Part shown: in pieces, positions 11,118 through 22,212 of the stretch
How positions within the stretch are numbered: the stretch's first letter is position 1
Layout of the letters: every line of letters begins with the position of its first letter
DNA from: Triticum aestivum
Taxonomy: Eukaryota; Streptophyta; Magnoliopsida; Poales; Poaceae
Assembly (NCBI RefSeq): GCF_018294505.1
Contig: NC_057802.1
Span: 554,752,712 to 554,816,711, forward strand
Reading direction: 5' to 3'
DNA length: 64,000 bases
Position numbers and translations under genes: made by a program
The notes under the pieces: model-generated
What the model saw: only the letters and a program-made list of their open reading frames with translations
What the model was told of the DNA's origin: nothing
The model's database searches: none

Positions 11118-12788
11118 CACTACTAGGAAAAGGCCTACTAATGGCGCACCTAATTTGGCCATTAATGGCGCATTAGTGGTGCGCCATTAGTAGCACGCCA
11201 TTAGTATATTTTACTAATGGCGCACAGCGCCATTAGTATGCCTCCCAGGGGGCCATGTATACCCAGGTGCTTTGGCATACTAATGGCGCACCATCCCACG
11301 GTGCGCCATTAGTAAAAAAAATTCAATTTTTTTTTTCAATTTTTTTTAAATTTTTTTCAAATTTTGTCAAATTTTGTTTTTCTTAATCTCGGGTCATTAT
11401 GGCTTAATCTCGGGTCAATATGCTTAATCTCAAGTCAAATCGCAACTAAGTGGTCAAACTTCCCGGAAGGTCACCCATCCTCACACTACTCCAACCCGAG
11501 CACGCTTAACTTCGCAGTTCTATCCAACCCCAGCACCACCTCACTTAACAGCCACTTGTTGATATATCTATCATATCAATCCTATTAACCCTTGTTGATG
11601 TCTAGGACTTTGTTCATATTCATGAGTATGATGAAATTTTGAAAAATATTTGAAACTTCCCTGTCATATTACGAATCATTTTTTGAAAAAAAAATCCAAA
11701 AAAAATTCAAAACAAATATTTTTTTCTGTTACTAGTGGCGCACCTAGCAACCGGTGCGCCACTAGTAAGTTTGAAATTTTTTGAATTTTTTTGCCTCTAG
11801 ATCTTGAAAGCCCCGTATCTTTTTTCTGTTAGGTTTTTGAGGATTTTGAAAATGTTTAACGAGGTCCCCCCGGTTAAATTCGGATGTAACTTTTCGAGTA
11901 GATGATTTTTCATATAAAATTTTTTTTCATCCGAGTTCGTATGCAAAAGTTATGCCCATTTTAAGAAATTCCAGAGAGATTTTGCAAATAAAGTCAAAAT
12001 ATTTGTTAATTTTCCCAACAACTAGACCACATATCACATGGGAAACTTATTTTATTTTATTTTTTTGACATTTCCATCATTTTCTTTTATTTTTTTTAAA
12101 ACTGAAAAGGCGGTCCACTAGGGGGTGCATTCGGTGGAATGGGCCAAGTTACTAATGGCGCACCGTGGGAGTGGTGCGCCATTAGTAGTTGTTGAACTAC
12201 TAATGGCACACCACTCACAGGTGCGCCATTAGTAGTTTAAAAAATAAAAATAAAAAAAATTTGAAATTTTTTTTAACATAATTACTAATGGCGCACCGTG
12301 GGCAGGTGCGCCATTAGTAGTTACAACTAGTAATGGCGCACTGTGTCTGGATGCGCCATTAGTATGTTTGGACAGGCGCACTAGTTAAAAAAAATTGATA
12401 CTAATGGCGCACCCTGGGCCAGGTGCGCCATTAGTAGTTTCAACTACTAATGGCGCACTGTGTCTGGATGCGCCATTAGTATGTTTGGACAGACGCACTA
12501 GTTAAAAAAAATTTGATACTAATGGCGCACCCTGGGCCAGGTGCGCCATTAGTAGTTTCAACTACTAATGGCGCACTGTGTCTGGATGCGCCATTAGTAT
12601 GTTTGGACAGGCGCACTAGTTAAAAAAAATTGATACTAATGGCGCACCCTGGGCCAGGTGCGCCATTAGTAGTTTCAACTCTAATGGCGTATCAGAAGGT
12701 GGTGCGCCATTAGTATATACTAATGGCGCACCGCTTGTCTGGTGCGCCATTAGTGTCAATCCCATCTATAGCCCTTTTTCTAGTAGTG
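11118..12788. mobile_element. Non-autonomous CACTA element, 1.67 kb
   Basis: Starts CACTACTAGGAAAAGG and ends CCTTTTTCTAGTAGTG, a matching terminal inverted repeat. It is flanked by AAA (11115-11117 and 12789-12791). Removing it rejoins GCAGTTCACTAAA to ATCAAGC, which matches other copies of the surrounding exon repeat (for example at 12961). It contains no coding region, only many inverted ACTAATGGCGCACC / GGTGCGCCATTAGT pairs and poly-A/T stretches. Confidence 0.9.
12284..12710. repeat. Tandem hairpin units (~118 bp) in the small CACTA
   Basis: CTAATGGCGCACCCTGGGCC starts at 12401, 12519 and 12636, a period of 117-118 bp, with a diverged unit from 12284. Each unit holds two inverted pairs built on ACTAATGGCGCA...TGCGCCATTAGT, so transcripts of either strand would fold into serial hairpins. 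Confidence 0.85.
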
Positions 12789-13333
12789 AAATCAAGCAAC
12801 ATTACCGTACAAGTAGCACAACATATGAAAGCACACTGCAGAATCATGTGAAAGAAGGCTAGTACTGACCTCTCATGACGCACAATTCAAACAACTCACA
12901 AGAAGAAGATCTGAACCAAATTTGCCAACATGGATAGGAAGTAAGATCTCCTCTTGTGCAGTTCCACTAAGATCAAGCAATAAAGCAACGTTGTCGGTGT
13001 GACATTTTAGTTGAACTGCACAAAACACTCTTAAAACATAAGTGTTTTGTGCGGTGCAACAAAAGGTCACAATGGCAACGAGGTGAAGTAGATAACCTTG
13101 TTTACACAGAGGTGCAAAGGAAACAACTAGTGGTCAATAACGGTGGATGACACAGAAGCCAACAAAAAGAAGCATCTACCTTATCTAAATGGGAAAGAAA
13201 GCAAGACAGTAGCATTTCTCAAATGGTGGCATTGATTAATATTAACAGAGAGATTATATTAACAATAAAATTCGTTAAACATGTAATTTGCTTTTAACTG
13301 TAGCATTGCATCAATTTTCCAGCGGCATTATTA

Positions 13334-13645
13334 GAGGGTGCTTGTTTACAGGGACATTTTGGTGGAGGGACTAAAAAACCTCCGTGTCGGTCCCATCTAA
13401 ACCAAATAGGAAGGACTTTTAGGGACTAAAAGTGGGCATTTGGGACTAAAGAAAGAAGACCCCGAGGGAGAGTCTTTTTGGGACTTTTTCCAACAGTTGC
13501 CCCTGCCACGCATCGCACCTTGTCTCTATAGTTCATTACTAGGGGTAACATGGTATTTTAGCATGTCATGTAATAACCTCTAGTCCATGTTTAGTCCCTG
13601 GAACCAACCAGGTAGGGACTATGGAGTTTTTAACCAAACAGGGCC
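13334..13645. mobile_element. Tourist/PIF-Harbinger-type MITE
   Basis: The left end GAGGGTGCTTGTTTAC and right end (reverse complement) GGCCCTGTTTGGTTAA are related inverted termini. TTA flanks both sides (13331-13333 and 13646-13648). Length is 312 bp, with no coding region and internal GGGACTAAA words. Confidence 0.65.
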
Positions 13646-13966
13646 TTAGATTAACAACAGCTAAAGAGTTGCACGGGACAGTGGACGCACCAGCACCATG
13701 TGCATCTACCGATGTACCGGGGTGATGCACAGTCTGTTGCAACAAAGAACAAACAACCAAGGAGCATATTTGTGTTGGTCCCAGTTTTGTTATCTTTAGA
13801 CACCTTTCCCTATGTGAGTGCAGCAAATCTAGTCCTGCTCAAACTCTACAGCCTTGTCCCCCAAAACAAAAGATCAGTTCGTTACAGATGTGCGTACTGC
13901 GTTTGTCATTGTTTTCCCTTTTCGACCAACGTAGGTGCTGGATAGCCAGTCTATACTAGTACTTTC

Positions 13967-14225
13967 CCCACTTCCTTTCCTCTATGAACCACGTCCTAGA
14001 TTTATGCTATACAACTTTCCCCACTACTTTCCCCCATTCCTGTCCTCTTTGAACCACGTCTTAGATTCATGCGATACAACTTTCCCCACTACTTTCCCCC
14101 TTCCTTTCCTTTTTGAACCACGTCCTAGATTCATGCTATACAACTTTTCCCACTACTTTCCCCCATTCCTTTCCTCTTTGAACCATGTCCTAGATTCAAG
14201 GTATACAACTTTCCCCACTACTTTC
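13967..14225. repeat. Tandem repeat, ~65-bp unit, about 4 copies
   Basis: ACAACTTTYCC recurs at about 14011, 14076, 14140 and 14205. Units also share GAACCACGTCYTAGATTCATGC and CCACTACTTTCCCCC. The 122-codon open frame across it is periodic only because the unit is, and I do not call it a gene. Confidence 0.85.
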
Positions 14226-14536
14226 TTGTTTGATCCAACACCTAGATTCGAGTGCAGAAGCGGAAAAAGCCCACATGCAGCTAGAGCAATGCATGTGGAA
14301 TAAGTAAATTATACCTTAAGGTTCTTGGGGTGTGGTTCGGTGGGCGACCGGAGGCCGTTCGACCACACTATGTACGGCGGCGAAGAAGAAGGGGTTGGAG
14401 GCCCTCCCGCGCCGCCACTGGATGAAAGTGAACAGCTACGCCGGTAGTGGATTCCCTCCCTCGCCGACGGCGACAGCGTTAAGCCTCCTTCCCTTCCCGG
14501 CGGACGGATCCTGCCGGCTCTTTGACCAGCAGTGAG

Positions 14537-14665
14537 GGGAGAGAGAGGCCAATGAAGTCTTGTTTAGATCTGGAGAGGGTGAGAGTGTGTGAAGAGAGCA
14601 AGAGAGAGGCCAACGAAGTCTTGTTTTAGATCTGGAGAGGGTGAGAGAGTGTGAAGAGAGCAACT
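14537..14665. repeat. Two-copy 60-bp GA-rich duplication
   Basis: GAGAGAGGCCAAYGAAGTC occurs at about 14542 and 14602, each followed by TAGATCTGGAGAGGGTGAGAG. A third partial copy of the tail lies near 14700. From here to 15340 I see no gene. Confidence 0.7.
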
Positions 14666-15342
14666 ACAAGCGCTGAGGCTCCAGCGTGTATATATATACT
14701 GGAGAGAGTGTGAAGAGTGCAAACCCTAGAAAACAAGCGACGAGGCTGCAGCTTATACGTGATGAGGTGATTATACGGTCACTATGAGATCGTATAGCTC
14801 CGTATCCATCCATTTTGATCAGTCAAAGAATCCTCCTGGCACGAATTATGCTCAAGTGTAGTTATCGAACCCGAGACCTCAAGTTTGATGAGCGAACAGG
14901 CTAACCAGCTACACAACCCTCCCGTTATGTTCAACGAGAGGAAAATAACCTTTTATACATTCCTGCATTCATGTGACAAGCATGCCGTATTTTTCTTGTG
15001 TGTGGGAGTCATTGGGATTTAAATCATAATCGTGTCATGTGGCTTTGGTGGTAAGACTGTCCACAGTGGTGCAGAAATAATGCAGCCTTAGTCACCTTAC
15101 CTCTCTCCACGTAGTACGTTGGGTCCCACCAGTCAGAGGATGAAACAAACAAATTAATAAGAAAAATTAAAAGCGCCAGCGGTGTATCTTACCTCACACA
15201 TCTCGCTACTGCTCGGGAACGCTGTCCAATTGATACCTCTGTTCGCTCACGTACTATTTTAAGTGAATCCTTATTATAACATGCACACAATTTTGGGCAC
15301 TTGTATTCGACCTAAGTCAGTGTGCCACCGTATCTCGTACGA

Positions 15343-16012
15343 CTCCCTCCGTCTAGGTGTAATAAGTCACGTTAGAAGGTGCAGCGGGACCGAGGTGCAA
15401 GCAAATTGGAGAAGGAGAAGCTTGACCGGTCATTCCTCCAATCAACGCCCCGATTTCTGTCTCTAAACGCAACAATTAATCCAGACAACTAAGAGATGTC
15501 GTTTTAGCTACCATGCAGGGCCACGTAGTAACTCGCATGCAAGCCGACTTTGATTTCTTGACTGATCAACGCGTAGTTGCGCTCCATGCATTGGGTTTCC
15601 GGGGGAGATAACAAGGCAGAGTAAGGAGCGTTTTGTTACATTGCTTAGGCTGGTCATAGTGGTGAGTAACTTGGACTAGTACAACATGCATATGTTACTA
15701 GTCTATGTTACTACCACGCGAAGTTTGCCGTCGGAAGCGAGCCGATCTGGCTCTCCTGAGCTAGCAAGGTTTTCTAGCCCACCCAAGCTAGCTGGCCCAC
15801 AAAAGCTAACATATTTTAACAGTTACAAACGCCTGACCTTGCCCGGCTATCCTATAAGCTGTTCTTGCTAAGGATCCAAACGCTCCCTAATAAACAATGC
15901 TCGCTAGCAACGAGGCCAGGAGGGGATTGAGATGCGAAGTTAATGGACGACGCCTAAACATTTTGGGAATATCTGATTTCCGTAGGATGACTTAACACCT
16001 AGACGGAGGGAG
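15343..16012. mobile_element. Stowaway-like element with internal insertion
   Basis: CTCCCTCCGTCTAGGTGT near 15343 is matched by ACACCTAGACGGAGGGAG ending at 16012, followed by TA. The ~670-bp length is too long for a Stowaway. The interior near 15650-15720 (GGCTGGTCATAGTGG) resembles another MITE, so one is probably nested in the other. The left TA duplication is degraded. Confidence 0.55.
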
Positions 16013-16289
16013 TACTACTCCTCAGTCCAGGTTTGATGGAATATTTGTCACATCTTCTCTTCTTGTACATACTCCATTTGTATCTCACTTCCTGTGGCTT
16101 CGCACTCGCACAATTTTCCTATTCTATGAACTTGTGTGTGTGTGCGCGCGTGTGCGTGTGTGTGTTTAACAACATGTGTGTGTTAGAGAGAGAGCGACAG
16201 ATCGACCTACTCCTACAGAGAGATGGTGTGTAGTGTACGATTTTAGCCGCGAGAGTCACTGCATCCTCTCATTTCCGGGCGTCCGGTAG

Positions 16290-16440
16290 GGACAGGCGGA
16301 CAGCTGCCATACCTGCTCCTGACCAGCCTGGCCCACCCAAAGCCCCTCCATCGCCTGCGCGCGCTTCCTGCCCGAAATGGTCAGCGCCGCTCCAAAGAAT
16401 CGGTGCCGCATTCATGCCCGGGCAGAGCGGAGGCGACCTA
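16290..16440. repeat. Second copy of the 8061-gene upstream block
   Basis: GCCTGGCCCACCCA, GCGCGCGCTT and GCCCGAAAYGGTCAGCGC occur here and at about 7760-7830 in the same order. No 8061-like ORF follows, so this copy is truncated. Confidence 0.55.
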
Positions 16441-16742
16441 TCACTGGCACCTGCGTTGAAGGGAGAAGGGGATTCAAGAGTGATGGTTGCTTCATCCATC
16501 CAACTTATTGCTGGGTCTATGTGATTTGATGGCTCATTGGTCATTATTACTGAGGTGGTAGGACTGTTGGATGTCCCACGCTTTCGGCGAAAGGAGGTAC
16601 TACTAGATTACAATTTTCTCCATTCTTATGGCGGAGGAGTGCAAGAGCAGTGAAAACACGCAGGCTCAGTGATTACATGGCCCACCTCACACTATCACCA
16701 TATTTTCTGGACACCGTGCGACACCTAACTCTTTACATAGTA

Positions 16743-16901
16743 GTCCCTCCGTTCCTAAATATAAGTCTTTGTAGAGATTCCACTAGGTGGACTACATACG
16801 GAACAAAATGAATGAATCTACACTTAAAATGCATCTATATACATCCGTATGTGGTTCATGGTGAAATCTCTACAAAGACTTATATTTTGGAACGGAGGAA
16901 G
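16743..16901. mobile_element. Stowaway MITE
   Basis: Starts GTCCCTCCGTTCC and ends GGAACGGAGGAAG, with TA at 16741-16742 and 16902-16903. Inside the ends both arms continue with ATAAGTCTTTGTAGAGAT in inverted orientation. Length is 159 bp. Confidence 0.85.
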
Positions 16902-17080
16902 TACTTGTATAGTACGTACTGTAATTTATCAGCGAGATAGTACAATGCTATGAAGCTTCCAGCTTCTGTTACATGTATCTTGTGTCCAAGGTTGCCCGTT
17001 GCAACATTTCATCAAATACAAAGGAGACTAACATGCATGCTATTGCATCTCAATGATTGACAGATCATAGCAAATATGTA

Positions 17081-17289
17081 CTCCCTCCGTTCCAAAATAA
17101 GTGTCTCAACTTTATGCTACATACGGAGCAAAATGAGTGAATCTACACTCTAAAATACGTCTATATACATCAGTGTTTGGAGTATGTACTAGTAGTTCAT
17201 ATTGAAATCAACTAAAGGACATATATATTCCAAACAATATGATAATCTCTCTAACCAAGGTAGTAGGGACAAGGAGTAAACGGAGGGAG
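17081..17289. mobile_element. Stowaway-type MITE
   Basis: Starts CTCCCTCCGTTCC and ends AAACGGAGGGAG, with TA at 17079-17080 and 17290-17291. A longer relative lies at 18370-18620. Confidence 0.8.
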
Positions 17290-18369
17290 TAGTAAAATTT
17301 CTCCTCGTCCTGCGAGCCACCGCGCGCGTGGGCGTAAGGCGTACAGTACTACTACTACTCATGCAGTCCCTAGCCATTGAAACAGAGACAGCTAAAGAAA
17401 AAATGATCCATGCAGTCCCTAGCCCTTGAACCGTAAACCCTAACCAGGCTTTAATTTGCTGGCAACGTCGGCGCTTCCTAAGAAAAGAAGTTTGCAACCC
17501 TTTGACCATCGGATCATTTTGTGCAGTTTCACCAAAATCGAGATGAGCATCCCTGTGGCAAAGAAATTGAAGAAGCGTGATTAGAATAAGATTACTGGGA
17601 CTAGTTGATGAGACATAAACTCATCACAAATATAGTACGTAGAAGCCAGTAGAGGTATGTGCGGGGCAAAGAAGTAGAGAAATATCCACATGGAGTGATG
17701 TGGGCAGCTGGAGCAGTGGTGCAAGCCGGCTGTAAAGGGAGTTGTACCTGAGGGATGTCGGGACGTAGCTCAACCTAGAGGAGGGCGGCGGGCGGAGGCA
17801 ACTACCCACGTCGCGGCAGTGAGCAATGGACGAAGGCAACCTCACCGACTTTGTGAGAGAGAATGGCGGGGACCCCTGATCGGGACGTGCCGACAGTGGG
17901 TTTTCGCCGTTGGCGACGGCGACCGCATCTACACTAAGCATCCACCCCTTCCCCCGGCGGACGTGATCCGCCGGGATGTTAGAGATGTGGCCACAGTGGT
18001 TTTGTGCGAGAAAGTGTGAAAACTGAAGAGAGCAACCCCAGCAAGCAACTGTGTAGGCTCGTCCTGCCTATGTATATACTGGAGCGGTTTCCTTTTCTCT
18101 CCATATGAACCTATTTTATATTGCGTACATGCCACTAAAGAAAAAAAACTTTATTTATAAATGACGCGGCACCTACTACTCGTTCTCCTATAAACCTTGC
18201 GCTTGGCATCTCCAAACTATTAACCTTGCGATTGGCTCTTCGCCTCTTCAGAAAGTCGAATAATAATGGTACTGAAGTATATATCGTTCTGGCTATATGA
18301 GACCGAATGAATTGTTGCACATCCACCACGTGGCGAGGGTCGAGGGGCAACGGAGATTGCGTACTATTA

Positions 18370-18620
18370 TGTCCGTTTCAATATGGACTACATACGGAGA
18401 AAAATGAGTGAATCTACACTCTAAAATACGTCTATATACATTAGTGTTTGGAGTATGTACTAGTAGTTCATATTGAAATCTACTAAAGTACATATATTCC
18501 AAACAATATGATAATGTCTCTAACCAAGGTAGGGACGAGGAGTAAACGGAGGGAGTACTAGTAAAATTTTCTCCTCGTCCTGTGAGCCACCGCGTGCGTG
18601 GGCGAGGGAGTGGGCGTAAG
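18370..18620. repeat. Duplicate of 17100-17335, including the MITE
   Basis: From GGACTACATACGG onward this segment follows 17115-17335 closely, past the MITE end and into shared flanking sequence (CTCCTCGTCCTG, GAGCCACCGCG). So the duplication includes host flank and is not a second independent MITE insertion. Part of the flank is repeated again at about 18640-18710. Confidence 0.75.
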
Positions 18621-18624
18621 GTGT

Positions 18625-20500
18625 AGTAAGCAAGCTTCACCTCATCCTGCGAGCCACCGCGCCCGTGGGTGGGGGAGATGGCGTACTAAGCAAGCTTCAC
18701 CTCGTTCTGCGAGTTGACGGGACACATCAAAACTACTCCAGTGTATAGAGCCTTGCCTCTAAGGTAGGCCCCACATGGTTTGCCTCTTTTTTAACATAAC
18801 GCGTCAAGTCGCAATTTGTTTGTTCACCCGTGGTAGACGATCCTCCCTCCATCTAGTGGACAACCAGTACACGTGTCAAATTACCACGTGGGCTTTTTCG
18901 TACAGAAATGAGCTCCACCGTGTACCCGCGTGGGTGTGGTTGGGAAAGAGACGGGAGTACGTGCGCCGTGCGTGCACCTCTTCTCTTCGTGCACGTCCCC
19001 CACCTACGTGGGTGTGTGTGAGAGATACAAACCTAGACAAATGGCTTGTGTGTTCGTGAGTGTTTTTTGTTTTGGGGGGGGGGTTGATTTCGTGAATGTA
19101 TTTGTGGGATTATGTGTTGATGACATCAAACAAAATTTTGCATGCAATGTGTGTGAAATGGAGGCCTATCCATATCATATATAGAGGGTCGGGCGATCCA
19201 CGAGAAGAGAGGGAGGGGTCATAGATATCGATAGAGTCGAAGAGAGGATCAAGTGGGTGGGTGCGAGATCGATGAAGAGAGCCATCGAAATTGTGTGTGT
19301 GTGCAAGTCAAAGATATAGGGTGACTGACCTAGCTACCGGAATGTCAGAGGGCACAGGTCAAGTTTGTGTGTGGCAGGGAGACATGACTAGAGCGCTCGA
19401 TGTATCGGTGTGTGTGTGTGTGCGCGCGAGGGGGTGGGGGGGGTAGGAAGAGGCCTAACTATAGAGGTAGAACGACTCGTATATGTGTTGAGAAGGAGAG
19501 ACCCAGCTATGTCTTGAGGGAGGTCGGTCGATGTCCATACATAACTGAAGGACGGGAAATAGGATGGGACAGAGAGAGAGAGAGAGGAGAGAGAGATGGA
19601 GGGAGAGGGGTAGAGTGTTGGATGGGTGATGGAGTTGCTTCTCGAAGATGGTGGGAGAGGCCTACTAGACAAACTGAGGGTGGAACTGCAATATTATCAA
19701 TAAGAGTGGGGATGTGTTTCTGTGTGTGCCTGTGTGTGATAGATCTGTTGGGACACATCCATGGATGATGAAGGGGAACCATGTGTTTGGTAAGCAAACC
19801 TAACTAGATCGGTAGATCAATTGTTGTTTGTCGGAGGAAGGGAGAGACATAACTAATGAGGTAGATCGATCGACGCATGGGAAAAAACGAGTTATAAGGA
19901 CCTGGCTAGCTATATGTATAGCGGGAGATCGGTCGGTGTACGTCCATTTGTTAGAGGCGAATAAGGCCCGGCGAGACGGATAGACAGAGAGAATGGAGCT
20001 AGGAGGTGGTGCGAGAGGCCCAGCTACTAGCTAGATATGGGGAGGAGTGTGCGGTTGTGAGATCGATGAAAAGAGGGGCGAGAGTTTACACGTGTGTGGG
20101 ACCATATGAGAGACACGAGGCAAGGACACATAAAGGAGGAGATTGAAGGTGCGTGTGTATGTTGTAGGCAGACATCGCTGGAGAGGTTTATCGATCGGTG
20201 TGTGTCAGAAAGGAGTTGTGGAGACTGTGGGAGAACGACCTAAAGAAAAAAAATGAATGTGCGCGATGGATAGAATGCTGAGGGAGGGGGAGGGCGAGGA
20301 GGGCGTGTGCATGCACGAGAGAAAGTTAGTGGTAGCTACAAAGGTTAGAGGATTGTGTGGGTGTAAGAGACTAACAAAGATCATAATTTGATATGAAAGT
20401 GGATTCATATATTTGAATAGGAGATCATAGTGTTTTAAACATATGCATGCATGAATATAGCGGTGATACGCGTGTTGTGGTTTTGCACATGTTATACCAT
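18625..20500. other. Low-complexity GA/GT-rich region, no gene
   Basis: From about 19180 the sequence alternates GAGAGA-, GATCGATCG- and GTGTGTG-rich words. Open frames across it have low-complexity composition. I see no defined element boundary. Confidence 0.5.
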
Positions 20501-20504
20501 AATG

Positions 20505-20730
20505 TGATAATGCATGGCGTTTGCAACTCACAGCTAAATGTCGAACAATCTAAACCATACTATACATCGAACAATCTCACATTTTATTTGAATTTGTGAT
20601 AATGTGTGGCGTTTGCAGCTTACAACTAAATATCGAACAATCTAAACAATACTATATATCGAACATTCTCACATTTTATTTGAATTTGTGGTAATGTGTG
20701 GTGTTTGCAACTCACATCTAAATACTTGTA
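20505..20730. repeat. Tandem repeat, ~92-bp unit, 2.5 copies
   Basis: GATAATGYRTGGCGTTTGCA starts at about 20505 and 20597, with a variant at about 20690. Units share CTAAATRTCGAACAATCTAAAC. A further loose duplication (GTAGATCTTATTMAAA) lies at 20940-21070. Confidence 0.75.
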
Positions 20731-22212
20731 GGCGTAGGGGGCGGGGCACCATACATAATGTGATAAACACATTATACATATGAGACATGGTTTAGTTTGT
20801 GAAGATCTAGCTAGAGCTTGAAATGTACTATGATTTTAAATCAACATAAAGTGGATTCAAAAAATCGAGTTCGAGTTCATATAGTACACATAGTTCATAT
20901 GTAACTCAAGACTAATCATGTGGTGTGCTGTGAAGATAATACACAAACGATGGTTTAACTTGACAATAATGACGATTGTAGATCTTATTAAAACAGAGAA
21001 ACGAATTCAAATGCTTTGACTTCACAACAATCATTATTGTAGATCTTATTCAAATAGATAAATGAATTCAAATTTAGTTCATATTGAAGCGGTAGTATAT
21101 ACGTTTGGAATGCACTAAAACATTCATTTGAGTACTAGGTTGCATGCATTATACACGTAGCGAAATATTTTAATTGAACATAACATGAATTCAAAGTTTT
21201 GAATAACATTTGTAGTGCGAATTGATTTGGTACACTACACGTTACGCTTGTCCGGAAATTTCAACCCGCGTCTTGTTAGCCCGAAATATTTAAGATATAT
21301 CTTTGTCTCGTTGTGCTCCGACAACTCCCTCCATCTCAACCCGCGCCTTGCTATTCCAAAATTACAACGCGCGCAAAAACTCCCACCTCCTGTGAAATCC
21401 CGACACACGAAATTCCCGTGATACCCCTGAACCGAAAGAACCGCCTCAAATCGGTGGGGGTACTTTCGTAACTTACCCCACATTTCGGACAAGCGCGTCC
21501 CTAAGCCCACCCATTCGTACACCGAGGCCGGGAAAACCCACGAAGCCCCACACCCTCCTCCGTCCGCCACCCAGCCGGAGCCTCTTCCCCGACGACGTCG
21601 TCCACAGCAACACCTCGACGTCCCTCATCCACCATACCAGATGAGGATCCGTCGTCGATCTGGTCGTCCCGCCGGTTCAGCCACCCCGTCCTCCACCTCC
21701 AAGGAGCTGCCCCGATGTTCCCCTCGTCTTTCACGCCACCTCCATTCCCACACCACCGTCTTCACCTGCACCACCGGAAGAGCATCATCATCACCGTTTC
21801 CTCGGATGAAGCTGCAGCCTAATCGGCGCCACCAAAGAGGTTGTACACTAATCGCCTCATTTTCTTCTTGATTCGATCTCACGGTGCTGTTGGCGCTCGA
21901 TCCCAAGCCGACACGGCGCGGCTCCATCCACGGCGGCGTCGCCGGCCACTCCCTCCATGGCGTCGCTCCCTCGGCGGCGACGTCCACATCAGTAGGAGCT
22001 ATTGCTGCTTTAGCTCTCGCTGGCGCTGCTGCTCTGCTCTTGCTCTCGGTCCCCTGCCTGGTCTGCTCTTGCTCGCGCTGCTGCTCTCGCTCTTGCTCTT
22101 GCTTCCGATGCTGCTCCGATTTAGCTACACTTTAGTCGACTGAATCGACTTTTGGGTCAGTCGATTTTCAGGGGGTGGGGGGCTCGCCGGAGTTAAAGAA
22201 GAACCAGCCGCA

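Larger units (their letters stand above)
9830..17552 (-). pseudogene. Decayed multi-exon gene with repeated exons, probably B3/REM-like
   Basis: On the minus strand at least six exon-like pieces share a start (intron end TTTGCAAACAG or TTTGCACAACAG in several) and a motif resembling FSGTAQED or DFGETAQND, near 17552, 13000, 11110, 10702, 9988 and 9850. The exons at 10531-10702 and 10107-10326 are clearest, with plausible splice sites. The second reads SSDYARMKKP, then YITPHKTKL and AVMHEYNVV, which resembles linker and domain-start sequence of plant REM-type B3 DNA-binding proteins as I know them. Stops and shifts occur in every piece. It is interrupted by the CACTA at 11118-12788 and by MITEs. 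It lies within the composite CACTA, so it may be a captured gene. Confidence 0.45.

Noticed and set aside
13935..14303. 122-codon frame with repeated LPFLFEPRPRF
   Set aside because: It is explained by a 65-bp tandem repeat with no gene signals.
14860..14935. tRNA-like stretch (CGAACCCGAGACCTC)
   Set aside because: I could not form acceptor and anticodon stems around it; it looks like a dispersed repeat.
19388..19797. Two overlapping ~100-120-codon frames
   Set aside because: Low-complexity GA/GT DNA with no domain on either strand.
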